DNA of 64,000 bases from Trichococcus ilyis (GCF_900109135.1 NZ_FNYT01000002.1:1-64000); one strand, 5' to 3'; positions 8,962 to 18,025 are shown, numbered from the stretch's first letter. The notes: a model not told the origin generated them from the letters alone. Numbers and translations are program-made.

Positions 8962-8967
8962 ATTATA
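8962..8967 (-). promoter_or_regulatory. Extended -10 promoter of the methyltransferase operon
   Basis: On the minus strand TGTTATAAT gives a perfect -10 with extended TG, 38 bases before the start codon. The -35 region (near 8985-8990, TTAAAA) is weak, as is usual with an extended -10. Confidence 0.6.
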
Positions 8968-9031
8968 ACAAAATTTGTAAGGGATTTTAAAATAGATAAG
9001 AAGAGAAGCGATATAATTTTAACAGATAACA

Positions 9032-9071
9032 AAAAAATTGCCTTATCACTAAATGATAAAAGCAATTTTTT
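9032..9071 (-). terminator. Rho-independent terminator of guaA
   Basis: AAAAAATTGC...TTATCA pairs with TGATAA...GCAATTTTTT around a 5-nt loop, with T tracts on both sides. It lies downstream of guaA in its reading direction and can also work the other way. It marks the junction between accessory block and core genome. Confidence 0.75.
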
Positions 9072-9183
9072 CTAGCTTTGCTGATTTTTGGAGGGAAATC
9101 AATTAATTTCTATAATAGTTAACCTTCCATTAACTCAAAAACCCTTATTAAATCAGCGTAAAAACTAAATTTCTATCTTATAA

Positions 9184-10737
9184 TTATTCCCACTCGATGG
9201 TCGATGGTGGCTTGCTCGTGATGTCGTACACTATGCGGTTGACGTGCTTCACTTCATTTACGATGCGTCGGGAAATCTTGTCCAATACCTCGTAAGGGAT
9301 GCGTGCCCAGTCGGACGTCATGCCATCGATGGATGTCACGGCGCGGATACCGATTGTGTAGTCATACGTACGGCCATCGCCCATTACGCCTACGCTGCGG
9401 AAGCCTGGCAGGACAGTGAAGTATTGCCATACATCGCGTTCCAAGCCGGCATTTGCGATTTCTTCGCGCAGGATGAAGTCAGAATCGCGGACGATCTCCA
9501 ATTTTTCTTCGGTGATTTCGCCGATGACGCGGATACCCAAACCAGGTCCTGGGAATGGTTGGCGCCAAACGATGCTGTCAGGCATGCCAAGTTGTGTTCC
9601 CAATTCGCGGACTTCGTCTTTGAACAGTGTGTTCAAGGGTTCGATCAATTTAAATTGCATATCTTCAGGCAGTCCGCCAACGTTGTGGTGGGACTTGATT
9701 GTTTGGGCAGTCTCTGTTCCGCTTTCGATCACATCAGTGTAAAGCGTTCCTTGCGCCAAGAAGTCGATGCCTTGCAATTTCGTAGCTTCATCGTCGAATA
9801 CGTAAACGAATTCGTTACCGATGATTTTACGTTTTTGTTCCGGATCGCTGACGCCTGCCAGTTTGTCCATGAAACGTTTTTTCGCATCGACGCGGACGAT
9901 GTTCAAACCGAATTTGCCGTGCAGGCTTTCCATGACTTGGTCGCCTTCGCCTTTGCGCAAGAGGCCGTGGTCAACAAAGATACAAGTCAACTGGTCGCCG
10001 ATCGCTTTGTGCAGCAACACGCCGACTACGCTTGAATCAACCCCGCCGGAAAGTCCCAGCAAGACTTTTTTGTTGCCGACAGTTTCTCTGATTTTTTTGG
10101 TTTCGATCTCGATGAAGTTGGCGATCGACCAGTTGCCCGAGCAGCCGCAGACTTCGAAGGCGAAGTTCTTCAGCATTTCGTTGCCGTGTACAGAGTGCTG
10201 TACTTCCGGGTGGAACTGGACGCCATAGAATTTCTCTGCTTGGTTGGCGAAAGCCGCGACAGGACAGTTGTCGTTTGTGGCAGTCACTTTGAATCCGGCA
10301 GGGATTTCCGTGATTTTGTCGCCGTGGCTCATCCAGACAGTCTCGATGTCGGAAAGGCCTTTGAACATCGGCGTATCCAAATCAAGGATTTGGATGTCGG
10401 AACGTCCGTATTCTCTTTCATCAGCAGGAATGACTTTTCCGCCGAAATGGTCGGTCATCAGTTGCATGCCGTAGCAAATGCCCATTACTGGGATGCCCAA
10501 AGCGAAGATGGCCGGATCGACTTTGAATGCATCGTCTTCATAGACGCTGTTCGGGCCGCCGGAGAAAATGACCCCTTTGACGTTCCCCATCGCTTTGATG
10601 TCTTCAGCAGTTGTGCGGTGTGAAACCAACTCTGAGAATACGCCGAATTCGCGGATGCGTCGTGTAATCAATTGGTTGTATTGACTGCCGAAATCCAGTA
10701 CGACGATTTTTTCCAACTCGGTAAATTGCTCTATCAT
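9184..10737 (-). CDS. guaA: GMP synthase (glutamine-hydrolysing)
   Basis: A 517-residue enzyme that aminates XMP to GMP in the cytoplasm using glutamine and ATP. The N-terminal class I glutamine amidotransferase shows VLDFGSQY at 13-20 and the nucleophile in MGICYGMQL near residue 86. The ATP pyrophosphatase has the PP-loop [11 protein letters not shown] near 225. The C-terminal dimerisation domain ends in the typical STIEWE. Length matches the family. It follows coaA by 21 bp and may share its transcript. Its 3' end adjoins the AT-rich accessory block; the guaA 3' end is a documented island insertion site. Confidence 0.98.
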   Translation of the reverse strand: MIEQFTELEKIVVLDFGSQYNQLITRRIREFGVFSELVSHRTTAEDIKAMGNVKGVIFSGGPNSVYEDDAFKVDPAIFALGIPVMGICYGMQLMTDHFGGKVIPADEREYGRSDIQILDLDTPMFKGLSDIETVWMSHGDKITEIPAGFKVTATNDNCPVAAFANQAEKFYGVQFHPEVQHSVHGNEMLKNFAFEVCGCSGNWSIANFIEIETKKIRETVGNKKVLLGLSGGVDSSVVGVLLHKAIGDQLTCIFVDHGLLRKGEGDQVMESLHGKFGLNIVRVDAKKRFMDKLAGVSDPEQKRKIIGNEFVYVFDDEATKLQGIDFLAQGTLYTDVIESGTETAQTIKSHHNVGGLPEDMQFKLIEPLNTLFKDEVRELGTQLGMPDSIVWRQPFPGPGLGIRVIGEITEEKLEIVRDSDFILREEIANAGLERDVWQYFTVLPGFRSVGVMGDGRTYDYTIGIRAVTSIDGMTSDWARIPYEVLDKISRRIVNEVKHVNRIVYDITSKPPSTIEWE

Positions 10738-10758
10738 CTAATAATCTCTCCAATTTCC

Positions 10759-11682
10759 TTAATATTTTTTTATGTACAATTCATCAATAAAGTGATTCGT
10801 TGTTTTGTGAATCACTAAATTTGCCCGTGTGATCGTGGGATAGATATACTCCCGAAGGTTCTTTAGGTTGACCCTTTTCCAGACGCCTCTGGCCATCTCG
10901 ATGGCGTCTTCGCGCTTGCCGATTGCGTAGTTGTAGTAATAGTTGTCGGGCTGATCGATCGCCAGGTCCATCAGCATTTCGAAGCGTTCGATGTACCATT
11001 TTTCGATCATCTCTTCCTCGGCATCCACATAGATGGAAAAATCAAAGAAGTCGCTGACGTAAATCTGTTGGTTGCTCGGCAACTGCAGCACATTGATCCC
11101 TTCCACAATCAGGATATCCGGATGATTCACTTCCTCGTAATCACCGGGGACAATATCATAGATGCGGTGGGAATAGACCGGAAACCGGACATTCGGCTTG
11201 CCTGTCTTCACATCCAACAGGAATTGCACCAAATTCTCCATATCGTAGCTTTCCGGGAAGCCTTTGCGGTCCATGATGTTGCGTTCCTTAAGTATCCGGT
11301 TCGGATACAGGAAACCATCCGTTGTCATCAATTCGACTGCTTTAGTAGGATAGGCTCGTTTCAAAAGATTCTGCAGGACACGCGCTGTCGTGCTTTTCCC
11401 GACCGCGACACTCCCCGTTACGCCGATGATGAGCGGAGAAGGCTCATAGGGTCTGCCAAGAAATCTGCTTTTATCCCGCTGAAGATTCCGGTACTGCTGC
11501 AAGTAAATATCGAACATATGCACCAAGGGCACATAGACATCCTTGACATCTTCCAATGAAAGCCTATCATTTAATGATGTCAATTCCTTCAGTTCCTCTT
11601 CCGTGATTGCCGGAATGGAATCTTGATGAAAAGTTTGCCATTCTTCACGATGGATTTCGTAGTAATTTCTATCTTCTATCAT
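10759..11682 (-). CDS. coaA: Type I pantothenate kinase
   Basis: A 307-residue kinase phosphorylating pantothenate, the first committed step of coenzyme A synthesis. The P-loop GVTGSVAVGKSTT lies at about 90-102, followed by the family motifs MTTDGFLYPN and KGFPESYD. Length is typical for the bacterial CoaA type, usually feedback-inhibited by CoA. It is transcribed ahead of guaA. Confidence 0.97.
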   Translation of the reverse strand: MIEDRNYYEIHREEWQTFHQDSIPAITEEELKELTSLNDRLSLEDVKDVYVPLVHMFDIYLQQYRNLQRDKSRFLGRPYEPSPLIIGVTGSVAVGKSTTARVLQNLLKRAYPTKAVELMTTDGFLYPNRILKERNIMDRKGFPESYDMENLVQFLLDVKTGKPNVRFPVYSHRIYDIVPGDYEEVNHPDILIVEGINVLQLPSNQQIYVSDFFDFSIYVDAEEEMIEKWYIERFEMLMDLAIDQPDNYYYNYAIGKREDAIEMARGVWKRVNLKNLREYIYPTITRANLVIHKTTNHFIDELYIKKY

Positions 11683-11718
11683 AGCTTTTCCCTTCTGGAA
11701 ATAATCAAACTTTCGGTA

Positions 11719-11746
11719 ATTGTATCACACTTTTCTGAAAATTTAA
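11719..11746 (-). promoter_or_regulatory. Promoter of coaA-guaA
   Basis: On the minus strand TTAAAT (11741-11746), 16-bp spacer and TACAAT (11719-11724), about 40 bp before the coaA ATG. Confidence 0.45.
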
Positions 11747-11845
11747 CCCCCATCAAATACGAACATTTAATTTTAATCGAAACCTAATCTTTGTTTTCTG
11801 CGGCGGGATAGCTTTTAAAGTTTCTTTTAAAACCCAAAGATTTGA

Positions 11846-11874
11846 TTTACTTTGCATTTTTGCTCCGATACAAT
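11846..11874 (+). promoter_or_regulatory. Candidate promoter of the mevalonate operon
   Basis: TTTACT at 11846-11851, 17-bp spacer, TACAAT at 11869-11874. It would give a leader of roughly 195 nt before mvk. The 395-bp divergent gap (11683-12077) otherwise shows only the opposed coaA promoter and a 43-codon open frame without a ribosome site. Confidence 0.45.
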
Positions 11875-12077
11875 GAAAATGATGAAAGAAAATAGTGAAA
11901 AATATGTGCCGAAATTGTCGGAATTGCATAAGCGTTGCCTGCGCAAAGCAGAGCATTACAGAGTCGCCATGCTGATTTGCAAAATCCAGGCACAGCAAGC
12001 ATAATAGAAGACGCGCAAGGATCAGCGGGGCATGAAGTTGTCCAGCTGATCCATAACCAGTAAAGGACGATCCCAAT

Positions 12078-13034
12078 ATGACAAAAACAAGCTGCTCAAC
12101 CGGTAAGTCGCACGGCAAAATCATCCTGATGGGAGAACATGCCGTCGTGCACGGAGAGCCCTCCATCGCACTGCCTTTCCCGGCAGTCGAAATGACCGCG
12201 ACCGTATGCGAAGCGGATGGACCTTTGACCATCGATTGTTCGTATTATAACGGCATCGCTGCGGAGATGCCGGAAATCCTGGAAAGCCTGAAGACAGCCA
12301 TCCAATCGGCCTTGGCCGAGCTGCAGGTTTCGGACAAAAATTTGGCGATTTCGCTCGCGAGCACCATCCCGGCTGAAAGAGGCATGGGCTCCAGCGCTGC
12401 CGTATCGGTGGCTTTGACCCGCGCGCTTTTCGCCTATTTTGGCAAGCCATTGGACCAAGCAACCCTGCTCCGGCTCGTCAACATATCCGAAAAGGTCGCA
12501 CACGGAAACCCGAGCGGTCTGGATGCCGCCACGGCAAGCGGAGACGATCCGCTTTTCTACATCAAAGGCCAACCTTTCGAGGCTTTCCCGCTGAACCTGA
12601 AGGCCTACCTGATTGTCGGGGATACCGGTGTGACCGGGCAAACCAAGGAAGCCGTAGCCAGCATCGCCGCGAAACTGGACGGGGAAAATCCGCAACCTTA
12701 CCGCGATGCCATCACGCGTTTGGGCAATTTTGCGCAAACAGCAAAGGCCGCAATCGAGGCGAATGACCCGCAAAAACTGGGGCAATTGATGAATCAGGCC
12801 CATGACGTGCTGTCATTTTTGGATGTGTCCAGCCCCGATCTCGACAGACTCGTGGCAGCCGCCCGCTCTGCCGGAGCGTTAGGCGCCAAGTTGACGGGCG
12901 GTGGACGCGGCGGCTGCGTGATTGCCCTAAGCAACAGCCGCACCGAAGCGGAAAAAGTCGAAACAGCAATACTCCAGGCCGGAGCGATCCGGACTTGGAT
13001 CTATCAAATGGGAGGAACTGAAGATGCCGAATAA
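12078..13034 (+). CDS. mvk: Mevalonate kinase
   Basis: A 318-residue GHMP kinase that phosphorylates mevalonate, first of four genes converting mevalonate to the isoprenoid units IPP and DMAPP. The N-terminal SHGKIILMGEHAVVHGEPS and GHMP ATP loop PAERGMGSSAAVSVAL (about 96-111) are diagnostic, as is the C-terminal KLTGGGRGGCVIAL. AAAGGA lies 10 bp before the ATG. Its last 11 bases overlap mvaD. HMG-CoA synthase and reductase are not in the window. Confidence 0.97.
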   Translation: MTKTSCSTGKSHGKIILMGEHAVVHGEPSIALPFPAVEMTATVCEADGPLTIDCSYYNGIAAEMPEILESLKTAIQSALAELQVSDKNLAISLASTIPAERGMGSSAAVSVALTRALFAYFGKPLDQATLLRLVNISEKVAHGNPSGLDAATASGDDPLFYIKGQPFEAFPLNLKAYLIVGDTGVTGQTKEAVASIAAKLDGENPQPYRDAITRLGNFAQTAKAAIEANDPQKLGQLMNQAHDVLSFLDVSSPDLDRLVAAARSAGALGAKLTGGGRGGCVIALSNSRTEAEKVETAILQAGAIRTWIYQMGGTEDAE

Positions 13035-14058
13035 AGCCTGTGTCCGTGCACACACCAATATCGCACTGATCAAATACTGGGGAAAGCGGGATGAAACGTA
13101 TTTCCTTCCCATGAACAGCAGTCTTTCCCTGACCTTGGACAAACTCTACACGGATACGATGGTCGTCTTCGATGGGACGTTCACGGAAGATGCCTTCTAT
13201 CTGAACGGCGAGAAACAAAGCGAAAAAGAAACCAAAAAAATCTCCAAATTCCTCGATCTGTTCCGCGAAGAGAAAAAAACAGGCCTGCGCGCGCGCGTGG
13301 AAAGCATCAATCACGTGCCGACCGCAGCCGGTTTGGCCTCATCCGCATCGGCCTTCGCTGCCTTGGCAGGAGCCGCCAATCTGGCTCTGGGTCTTGATCT
13401 GGATCCCCAACGCCTCTCGACTTTCGCCAGACGCGGCAGCGGCAGTGCGACCCGCAGCATCTTCGGCGGGTTTGTGGAATGGGACATGGGCACCTGCTCC
13501 GACGACTCGCTCGCGGTGCCGGTCGATGACGCCGGCTGGGATATCGGCATGGTCATCGTGGCTGTCAACCAAAAAGCGAAGGAAGTCTCCAGCCGCATCG
13601 GCATGAAACGCACAGTCGAAACGTCGCCCTTCTATCCGGCTTGGGTGGAAGCGGCGAAAAAGGACATAGTGGACATCAAAGCAGCCATCGCCGCCAAAGA
13701 TTTTGTCCGTTTGGGCGAAATCACCGAAGCGAACGGGATGAAGATGCACGGGACCATGCTGGGGGCCGAGCCGCCGCTGTCCTATTGGGAGCCGGACAGC
13801 ATCGTCGCCATCAAGACCGTCCAGGCTTTGCGCAAGCAAGGCATCCCTTGCTATGTGACGATGGATGCCGGTCCGAATGTGAAGGTGCTGTGCCGTCTTT
13901 CTCAGGCCGAAACGATAAAAGCGGCATTATCGGAACATTTCGCAGCGGATAAATTGATCATCACCGAGCCCGGACAAGGCATCCGGGAATTGACGGAAGA
14001 AGAACGCGCTGTCTATGATTGGAACGCTGACTATCCACAGAAAGGGTTGAAGGCATGA
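13024..14058 (+). CDS. mvaD: Diphosphomevalonate decarboxylase
   Basis: A 344-residue GHMP-fold enzyme making IPP from mevalonate 5-diphosphate with ATP. It shows the N-terminal NIALIKYWGKRDE, the phosphate loop VPTAAGLASSASAFAALA (about 98-115) and GSGSATRSIFGGFVEW. It overlaps mvk by 11 bp and mvaK2 by the four-base ATGA, so the operon is tightly coupled. Length is slightly above the 320-330 residues typical of the family. Confidence 0.97.
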   Translation: MPNKACVRAHTNIALIKYWGKRDETYFLPMNSSLSLTLDKLYTDTMVVFDGTFTEDAFYLNGEKQSEKETKKISKFLDLFREEKKTGLRARVESINHVPTAAGLASSASAFAALAGAANLALGLDLDPQRLSTFARRGSGSATRSIFGGFVEWDMGTCSDDSLAVPVDDAGWDIGMVIVAVNQKAKEVSSRIGMKRTVETSPFYPAWVEAAKKDIVDIKAAIAAKDFVRLGEITEANGMKMHGTMLGAEPPLSYWEPDSIVAIKTVQALRKQGIPCYVTMDAGPNVKVLCRLSQAETIKAALSEHFAADKLIITEPGQGIRELTEEERAVYDWNADYPQKGLKA

Positions 14059-15170
14059 CTGTAACAGAAGCAAGTGCTCCGGGTAAATTATTCATCGCCG
14101 GGGAATATGCGGTAGTGACGCCGGGCCATCCATCGATTCTGGTCGCTCTGGATCAGTTCATCACCGTATCATTGGAAGAGGCCGATACGGTTGGGACGAT
14201 CCGTTCCGCTCAGTACGGCGGATTGCCGATACCTTGGACCCGTGAAGAGGATCAGCTGGTCATCGACCAACGCGAAAATCCTTTCCTCTACATTACCGAG
14301 GCGGTCAAGGTGACGGAGCGCTACATCAAAGAATCCGGGATTCCGTTGTCCTATTTCCATCTTTCGGTCAGGAGCGAGCTGGACAACGCCAGCGGAAAAA
14401 AATACGGGCTTGGATCAAGCGGTGCGGTGACGGTCGCGACGATCAAAGCCTTGCTGAAATTTTATGCAATCGATCCGGACTCCGAACTGGTCTACAAGCT
14501 GGCCGCCTTGGCGCATCTGTCCGTCAAAAGCAACGGTTCCTTCGGCGACATCGCCGCGAGCACTTACGGCGGCTGGATCGCCTATGCCTGCTTCGACCGG
14601 GAATGGGTGTTGGAGAAGTCTGGGGAGCTGACGCTGACCGAATTGCTGGAAACAGCCTGGCCGCAACTGATGATCCGGCCCTTGACGCCCCCACCCAATC
14701 TGCGGCTGGTGATCGGCTGGACCGGCTCGCCGGCTTCGACCACGCATCTTGTCGATCGCGTGAATGATGTCCGGGGCGGCATCGATGATTTCTACAAAAA
14801 TTTTCTGGAGGACAGCAAAACGTGCGTGAACGCCATGATCGCCGCTTTCGAGCAGGGCGATCTGCAGGCAATCCAGGCCGGCATCCGCGAGAACCGTTCG
14901 CTGCTGCAGCAATTGACGGCGCACACCGGTGTCGTCATCGAAACGCCGCCGTTGACGCAATTGTGCGATTTGGCTGAGCAGAAAGCCGGCGCCGCCAAGT
15001 CTTCCGGTGCAGGTGGAGGGGATTGCGGAATTGTCATCATCGACAGGCAATCGGGCATCATCCCTTTGATTTCGGAATGGGAAAAAGCCGGGATCATGAA
15101 TTTGCCGCTGCACGTCTTCAGCTACTCACGCAACGCAGAAGCCATTGAATGGAAAGGAGCATCCGCATGA
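14055..15170 (+). CDS. mvaK2: Phosphomevalonate kinase
   Basis: A 371-residue GHMP kinase converting phosphomevalonate to diphosphomevalonate. Motifs are the N-terminal APGKLFIAGEYAVV, the ATP loop KYGLGSSGAVTVATIKALL (about 115-133) and the C-terminal KSSGAGGGDCGIVI. Gene order mvk-mvaD-mvaK2-fni is the standard Gram-positive coccus arrangement. It overlaps its neighbours by four bases on each side. Confidence 0.96.
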   Translation: MTVTEASAPGKLFIAGEYAVVTPGHPSILVALDQFITVSLEEADTVGTIRSAQYGGLPIPWTREEDQLVIDQRENPFLYITEAVKVTERYIKESGIPLSYFHLSVRSELDNASGKKYGLGSSGAVTVATIKALLKFYAIDPDSELVYKLAALAHLSVKSNGSFGDIAASTYGGWIAYACFDREWVLEKSGELTLTELLETAWPQLMIRPLTPPPNLRLVIGWTGSPASTTHLVDRVNDVRGGIDDFYKNFLEDSKTCVNAMIAAFEQGDLQAIQAGIRENRSLLQQLTAHTGVVIETPPLTQLCDLAEQKAGAAKSSGAGGGDCGIVIIDRQSGIIPLISEWEKAGIMNLPLHVFSYSRNAEAIEWKGASA

Positions 15171-16234
15171 CGCTTGATTCAAACAGAAAAGACCAGCATG
15201 TCGATTTGGCCGAAAAGCAGTATCAGCTGGCCGATCTGTCCGATTTCGGGAAAATGCGCTTTGTCCATCACTCGCTGCCCGCCCTGAAAGTGGCGGATAT
15301 TTCGCTGCAGACGGAAATGGCCGGGATGAGCCTGGCGGCGCCCTTCTACATCAACGGCATGACCGGCGGCAGCGAACGAACCAAACAGATCAATGCGGAT
15401 CTGGCGGCGGTCGCGAAAATGACCGGCTTGGCGATGGCTTCCGGATCCGTCAGCGCGGCGTTGAAGGATCCCAGCGTGAGCGACAGCTTTGCGATCATCC
15501 GCAAAGTGAATCCGAACGGACAAGTGTTCGCGAACATCGGCGCACACCATTCGCTGGAGAACGCCAAGCGCGCCGTGGCGATTCTGGAGGCTGATGCCCT
15601 GCAGATCCACATCAACGCGCCACAGGAAATGATCATGCCGGAAGGCGACCGCGACTTCACGATGTGGCTGCGCCAAATCGAGGAGATCACCGCGCATGTC
15701 GGCATCCCCGTCATCGTCAAAGAAGTCGGCTTCGGCATGAGCCGCGAAACGATCCGGCAACTGATTGATGTCGGCGTCCGGACGATTGATGTCTCAGGCA
15801 AAGGCGGAACGAACTTTGCCGCGATCGAAAATGCAAGGCGGACGGCTTTGGCCTACGACGATCTGGAGGACTGGGGCCAATCGACTTTGATCTCGCTGTT
15901 GGAGGCCGATACGCTTCGCGGACAAGCCGAGTTCCTCGCATCTGGCGGCATCAAGACGCCTCTGGACATCGTCAAGGCGCTGAGCTTGGGCGCGAAGGCG
16001 GTCGGGCTTTCCGGCCAGTTCCTGCATATGGTGCTGACCGATGGGCCGGAGCAGACGGCCGAAACGGTAGAAGCATGGAAGCAACAGATCACGACGGTGA
16101 TGGCGATGCTGGGCAAAACTACGGTTGCCGATCTGGGTCGCACGGACCTCATCTTCCAGCGCGACATCCTCGACTGGTGCGAGATGCGCGGAATCGATTT
16201 CCGTCAATATGCCAACCGTTCCGTTCAGCGGTAA
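15167..16234 (+). CDS. fni: Isopentenyl-diphosphate delta-isomerase, type 2 (FMN)
   Basis: About 355 residues. It interconverts IPP and DMAPP with FMN and NADPH. The N-terminal half carries NGMTGGSERTKQIN, the middle QIHINAPQEMIMPEGDRDF, and the flavin-phosphate region SGKGGTNFAAIENAR and SGGIKTPLDIVKAL. An upstream ATG at 15149 is contained in the ribosome site; I choose ATG 15167, seven bases after AAAGGAG and overlapping the mvaK2 stop as ATGA. A strong hairpin follows the stop. Confidence 0.96.
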   Translation: MTLDSNRKDQHVDLAEKQYQLADLSDFGKMRFVHHSLPALKVADISLQTEMAGMSLAAPFYINGMTGGSERTKQINADLAAVAKMTGLAMASGSVSAALKDPSVSDSFAIIRKVNPNGQVFANIGAHHSLENAKRAVAILEADALQIHINAPQEMIMPEGDRDFTMWLRQIEEITAHVGIPVIVKEVGFGMSRETIRQLIDVGVRTIDVSGKGGTNFAAIENARRTALAYDDLEDWGQSTLISLLEADTLRGQAEFLASGGIKTPLDIVKALSLGAKAVGLSGQFLHMVLTDGPEQTAETVEAWKQQITTVMAMLGKTTVADLGRTDLIFQRDILDWCEMRGIDFRQYANRSVQR

Positions 16235-16247
16235 TCGAACATGAAAG

Positions 16248-16291
16248 AAGCGCGCCAGCGACCGGCAGGATTACCGTTCGCTGGCGCGCTT
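16248..16291 (+). terminator. Terminator of the mevalonate operon
   Basis: A 14-bp perfect stem (AAGCGCGCCAGCGA at 16248-16261 with 16278-16291) followed by TGTTTG, directly after fni. Confidence 0.75.
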
Positions 16292-16403
16292 TGTTTGATG
16301 TGGATGGTCGATTTATCGGCCGGATCCGGATGTGTCGGGTGTTGTGTAAGTGTTAAGTTGCGTACAGTCGACAGTTTGAGAGGATGTCAGGTGCACGAAC
16401 TGC

Positions 16404-16582
16404 ATTTCCGTTCCGAAGCCCGACAGATGGGACTTCTGTCAGGCATAATCCCAGGATAGTATCCTGAACTGTCGACAGATCAGGCATCTGTCGGCAAAAC
16501 GATCACCGAAAAACTCAAAACACCCGACAAACCGCACTTCTGTCGGGTGTTTGGCGACCATTTCCGTCCCGAAACCCGACAG
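16404..16582. repeat. Degenerate GACAG/CTGTC repeat region
   Basis: The gap between fni and the convergent lipoprotein gene holds a 23-bp sequence at 16404-16426 repeated at 16560-16582 with two mismatches, both ending CCCGACAG. Between and around them are several CTGTCGACAG and GACAG/CTGTC palindromes. No coding potential is seen. The rest of 16292-16403 shows nothing recognisable. Confidence 0.6.
16518..16552 (-). terminator. Terminator of the TrpX-like lipoprotein gene
   Basis: AAACACCCGACA (16518-16529) pairs perfectly with TGTCGGGTGTTT (16541-16552). It is embedded in the GACAG repeat region and lies about 80 bp past the stop of the leftward gene. Confidence 0.65.
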
Positions 16583-16633
16583 TCAGGCAACGAACGACAT
16601 CCGCAAGCGGATGAGCCATCACAAAAAAGCTTG

Positions 16634-17662
16634 CTATTCGGCTGATTCCACAAACACCGCATCGGCTTTGACCTCTTCCGGTATCGTCAAGCCCAGCTCG
16701 TCGACTTTGGCTTGATTGATGTAGACGGAATTCTCTTTGACCAGTTGGACCGGATAAGTCGCGGGATCGGCTCCCTTCAGGATATCGACCGCAATTTGGC
16801 CGATCTGGGTGCCCATGCCGTATTGGCTAGGCGCGAAAGTTGCGACACCGCCGTCCTTCACCATCGTGTCGGCCGCCGGGAAAACCGGGATGCCGAACGC
16901 ATCGGCCGCATCCACCAAAGTGGCCATTCCGCTCGCGATGACATTATCATTCGGCACATAGATCGCATCCACCTCTTTGGCGAGACTTTCCGCGGCTTGG
17001 GCGATGTCGTTCGTGGTGGTGATCGTTTTCGTGACGACTTCGAATCCGATGGCAGCGGCTGCCGCTTCGGCGCGTTGACCAGAGATGATCGCGTTGTCTT
17101 CGGCAGTCGTGTACATGACGCCGATTGTTTTGGCATCCGGAAGGAATTGCTTGATCAACGCCATCTGTTCATCGGATGGTGTCCGGTTGGAAAGCCCCGT
17201 CGCATTGCTGCCGGGAGCTTCCAAGGATTCGACAAGGCCAGCGCCGACTGGATCCTGAACCGCGCCGAGGATCACCGGAATCTCATCGGAAGCATTCTTC
17301 AATGCTTGCGCGGCCGGCGTTGCAACGCCGATCATGATGTCCGCATCATGGCTGACGAAGCTTTCGGCGATCGATTTCATGTTTGCCTGATCCCCTTGGG
17401 CGTTCTGGAAATCGATGGTCGCATTCTCGCCGTCGACATATCCCGCCGCCGCCAATTCATCCAGGATGCCTTCCGTGATCTGATCCAAAGCCGGATGCGT
17501 CGTGAGCTGCAGGATACCGATATAGACCTGTTCCCGTTCGCTTTCCGTCGTCGCAGCTGAAGAGTCGTTTTCCGAAGCCGTGTTTCCGCAGGCTCCCAGT
17601 AACCCGATTGCCACTATCGAAGCCATTCTTAACATGTTGTTCATCCCATTTTTCATCATCAA
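16634..17662 (-). CDS. TrpX-like ABC transporter substrate-binding lipoprotein
   Basis: A 342-residue lipoprotein of the ABC_sub_bind (TrpX/YtgA) type, likely binding an amino acid such as tryptophan outside the membrane. The signal peptide ends in the lipobox LLGACG, giving Cys at about 26. The mature domain starts VYIGILQLTTHPALDQITEG and contains ILGAVQDPVGAGLVESLEAPG and TGLSNRTPS, usual for the family. In relatives the permease and ATPase genes follow; here transcription runs into a terminator, so it is an orphan component or works with a transporter elsewhere. A leader peptide and terminator precede it. The substrate is inference. Confidence 0.85.
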   Translation of the reverse strand: MMMKNGMNNMLRMASIVAIGLLGACGNTASENDSSAATTESEREQVYIGILQLTTHPALDQITEGILDELAAAGYVDGENATIDFQNAQGDQANMKSIAESFVSHDADIMIGVATPAAQALKNASDEIPVILGAVQDPVGAGLVESLEAPGSNATGLSNRTPSDEQMALIKQFLPDAKTIGVMYTTAEDNAIISGQRAEAAAAAIGFEVVTKTITTTNDIAQAAESLAKEVDAIYVPNDNVIASGMATLVDAADAFGIPVFPAADTMVKDGGVATFAPSQYGMGTQIGQIAVDILKGADPATYPVQLVKENSVYINQAKVDELGLTIPEEVKADAVFVESAE

Positions 17663-17730
17663 AATTCCTCCGTTTTCTGAAATTGAATTTTCGTCCCTAT
17701 CCCAATCCGGAGCGGAAGCGCATTATTGGA

Positions 17731-17770
17731 TGCAAAAAAACCGCAGAGACCCAAAAAGTCTTTGCGGTTT
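17731..17770 (-). terminator. Attenuator-type terminator in the lipoprotein-gene leader
   Basis: On the minus strand AACCGCAAAGAC (17758-17769) pairs with GTCTCTGCGGTT (17739-17750), one mismatch, followed by a seven-T run. It lies about 70 bp before the lipoprotein start and after a short leader reading frame, so read-through must be controlled for the gene to be expressed. Confidence 0.7.
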
Positions 17771-17873
17771 ATCTATTCCCAGTATTGTAAAAGAAGGAAA
17801 AATCCGCATAGACGCTCGTCCAGATTGAATCATCTGAGGTTGCATCTATGGACAGTCCTGTCGCACGATCAAC

Positions 17874-17936
17874 CTACGCTATGCGGCTTTGCCAGCCTTT
17901 CCTGTTCATTGCTGTTGCTCGCGTGACCGTTTGCAT
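17874..17936 (-). CDS. Leader peptide upstream of the TrpX-like gene
   Basis: A 20-codon frame encoding MQTVTRATAMNRKGWQSRIA. It has an excellent ribosome site (AAAGGGAGG, eight bases before ATG) only about 20 bp after a near-consensus promoter. Its last codons contain CCGCATAG (17879-17886), complementary to CTATGCGG at 17804-17811, between it and the terminator. This suggests translation-dependent switching of leader structure. It has one Trp and several Arg codons; the sensed signal cannot be stated. Confidence 0.6.
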   Translation of the reverse strand: MQTVTRATAMNRKGWQSRIA

Positions 17937-17966
17937 ATTGACTGCCTCCCTTTCTTTGATGCTTTC

Positions 17967-17995
17967 ATCATAAGCAACAAACAAAAGTATGTCAA
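17967..17995 (-). promoter_or_regulatory. Promoter of the leader and TrpX-like gene
   Basis: Minus strand TTGACA (17990-17995), 17-bp spacer and TATGAT (17967-17972). The 363-bp region before the lipoprotein gene is thus filled by promoter, leader peptide, pairing segments and terminator. Confidence 0.8.
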
Positions 17996-18025
17996 CAGAA
18001 TAATGAAAATATGATGACAAAAACA

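Noticed and set aside
9244-10623. Long open frames on the plus strand opposite guaA.
   Set aside because: They mirror the codon pattern of guaA and have no ribosome sites or family motifs; the same holds for long antisense frames over nrdE, potA and pdp.
11873-12004. A 43-codon frame (MKMMKENSEKYVPKLSELHK...) upstream of mvk.
   Set aside because: No ribosome site, and its ATG overlaps the candidate -10 of the mevalonate promoter, so it is unlikely to be translated as such.
17663-18010. A T-box riboswitch before the TrpX-like gene, as in some relatives.
   Set aside because: No T-box antiterminator consensus (GGGTGGNACC-like) is present; a short leader peptide and terminator are seen instead.
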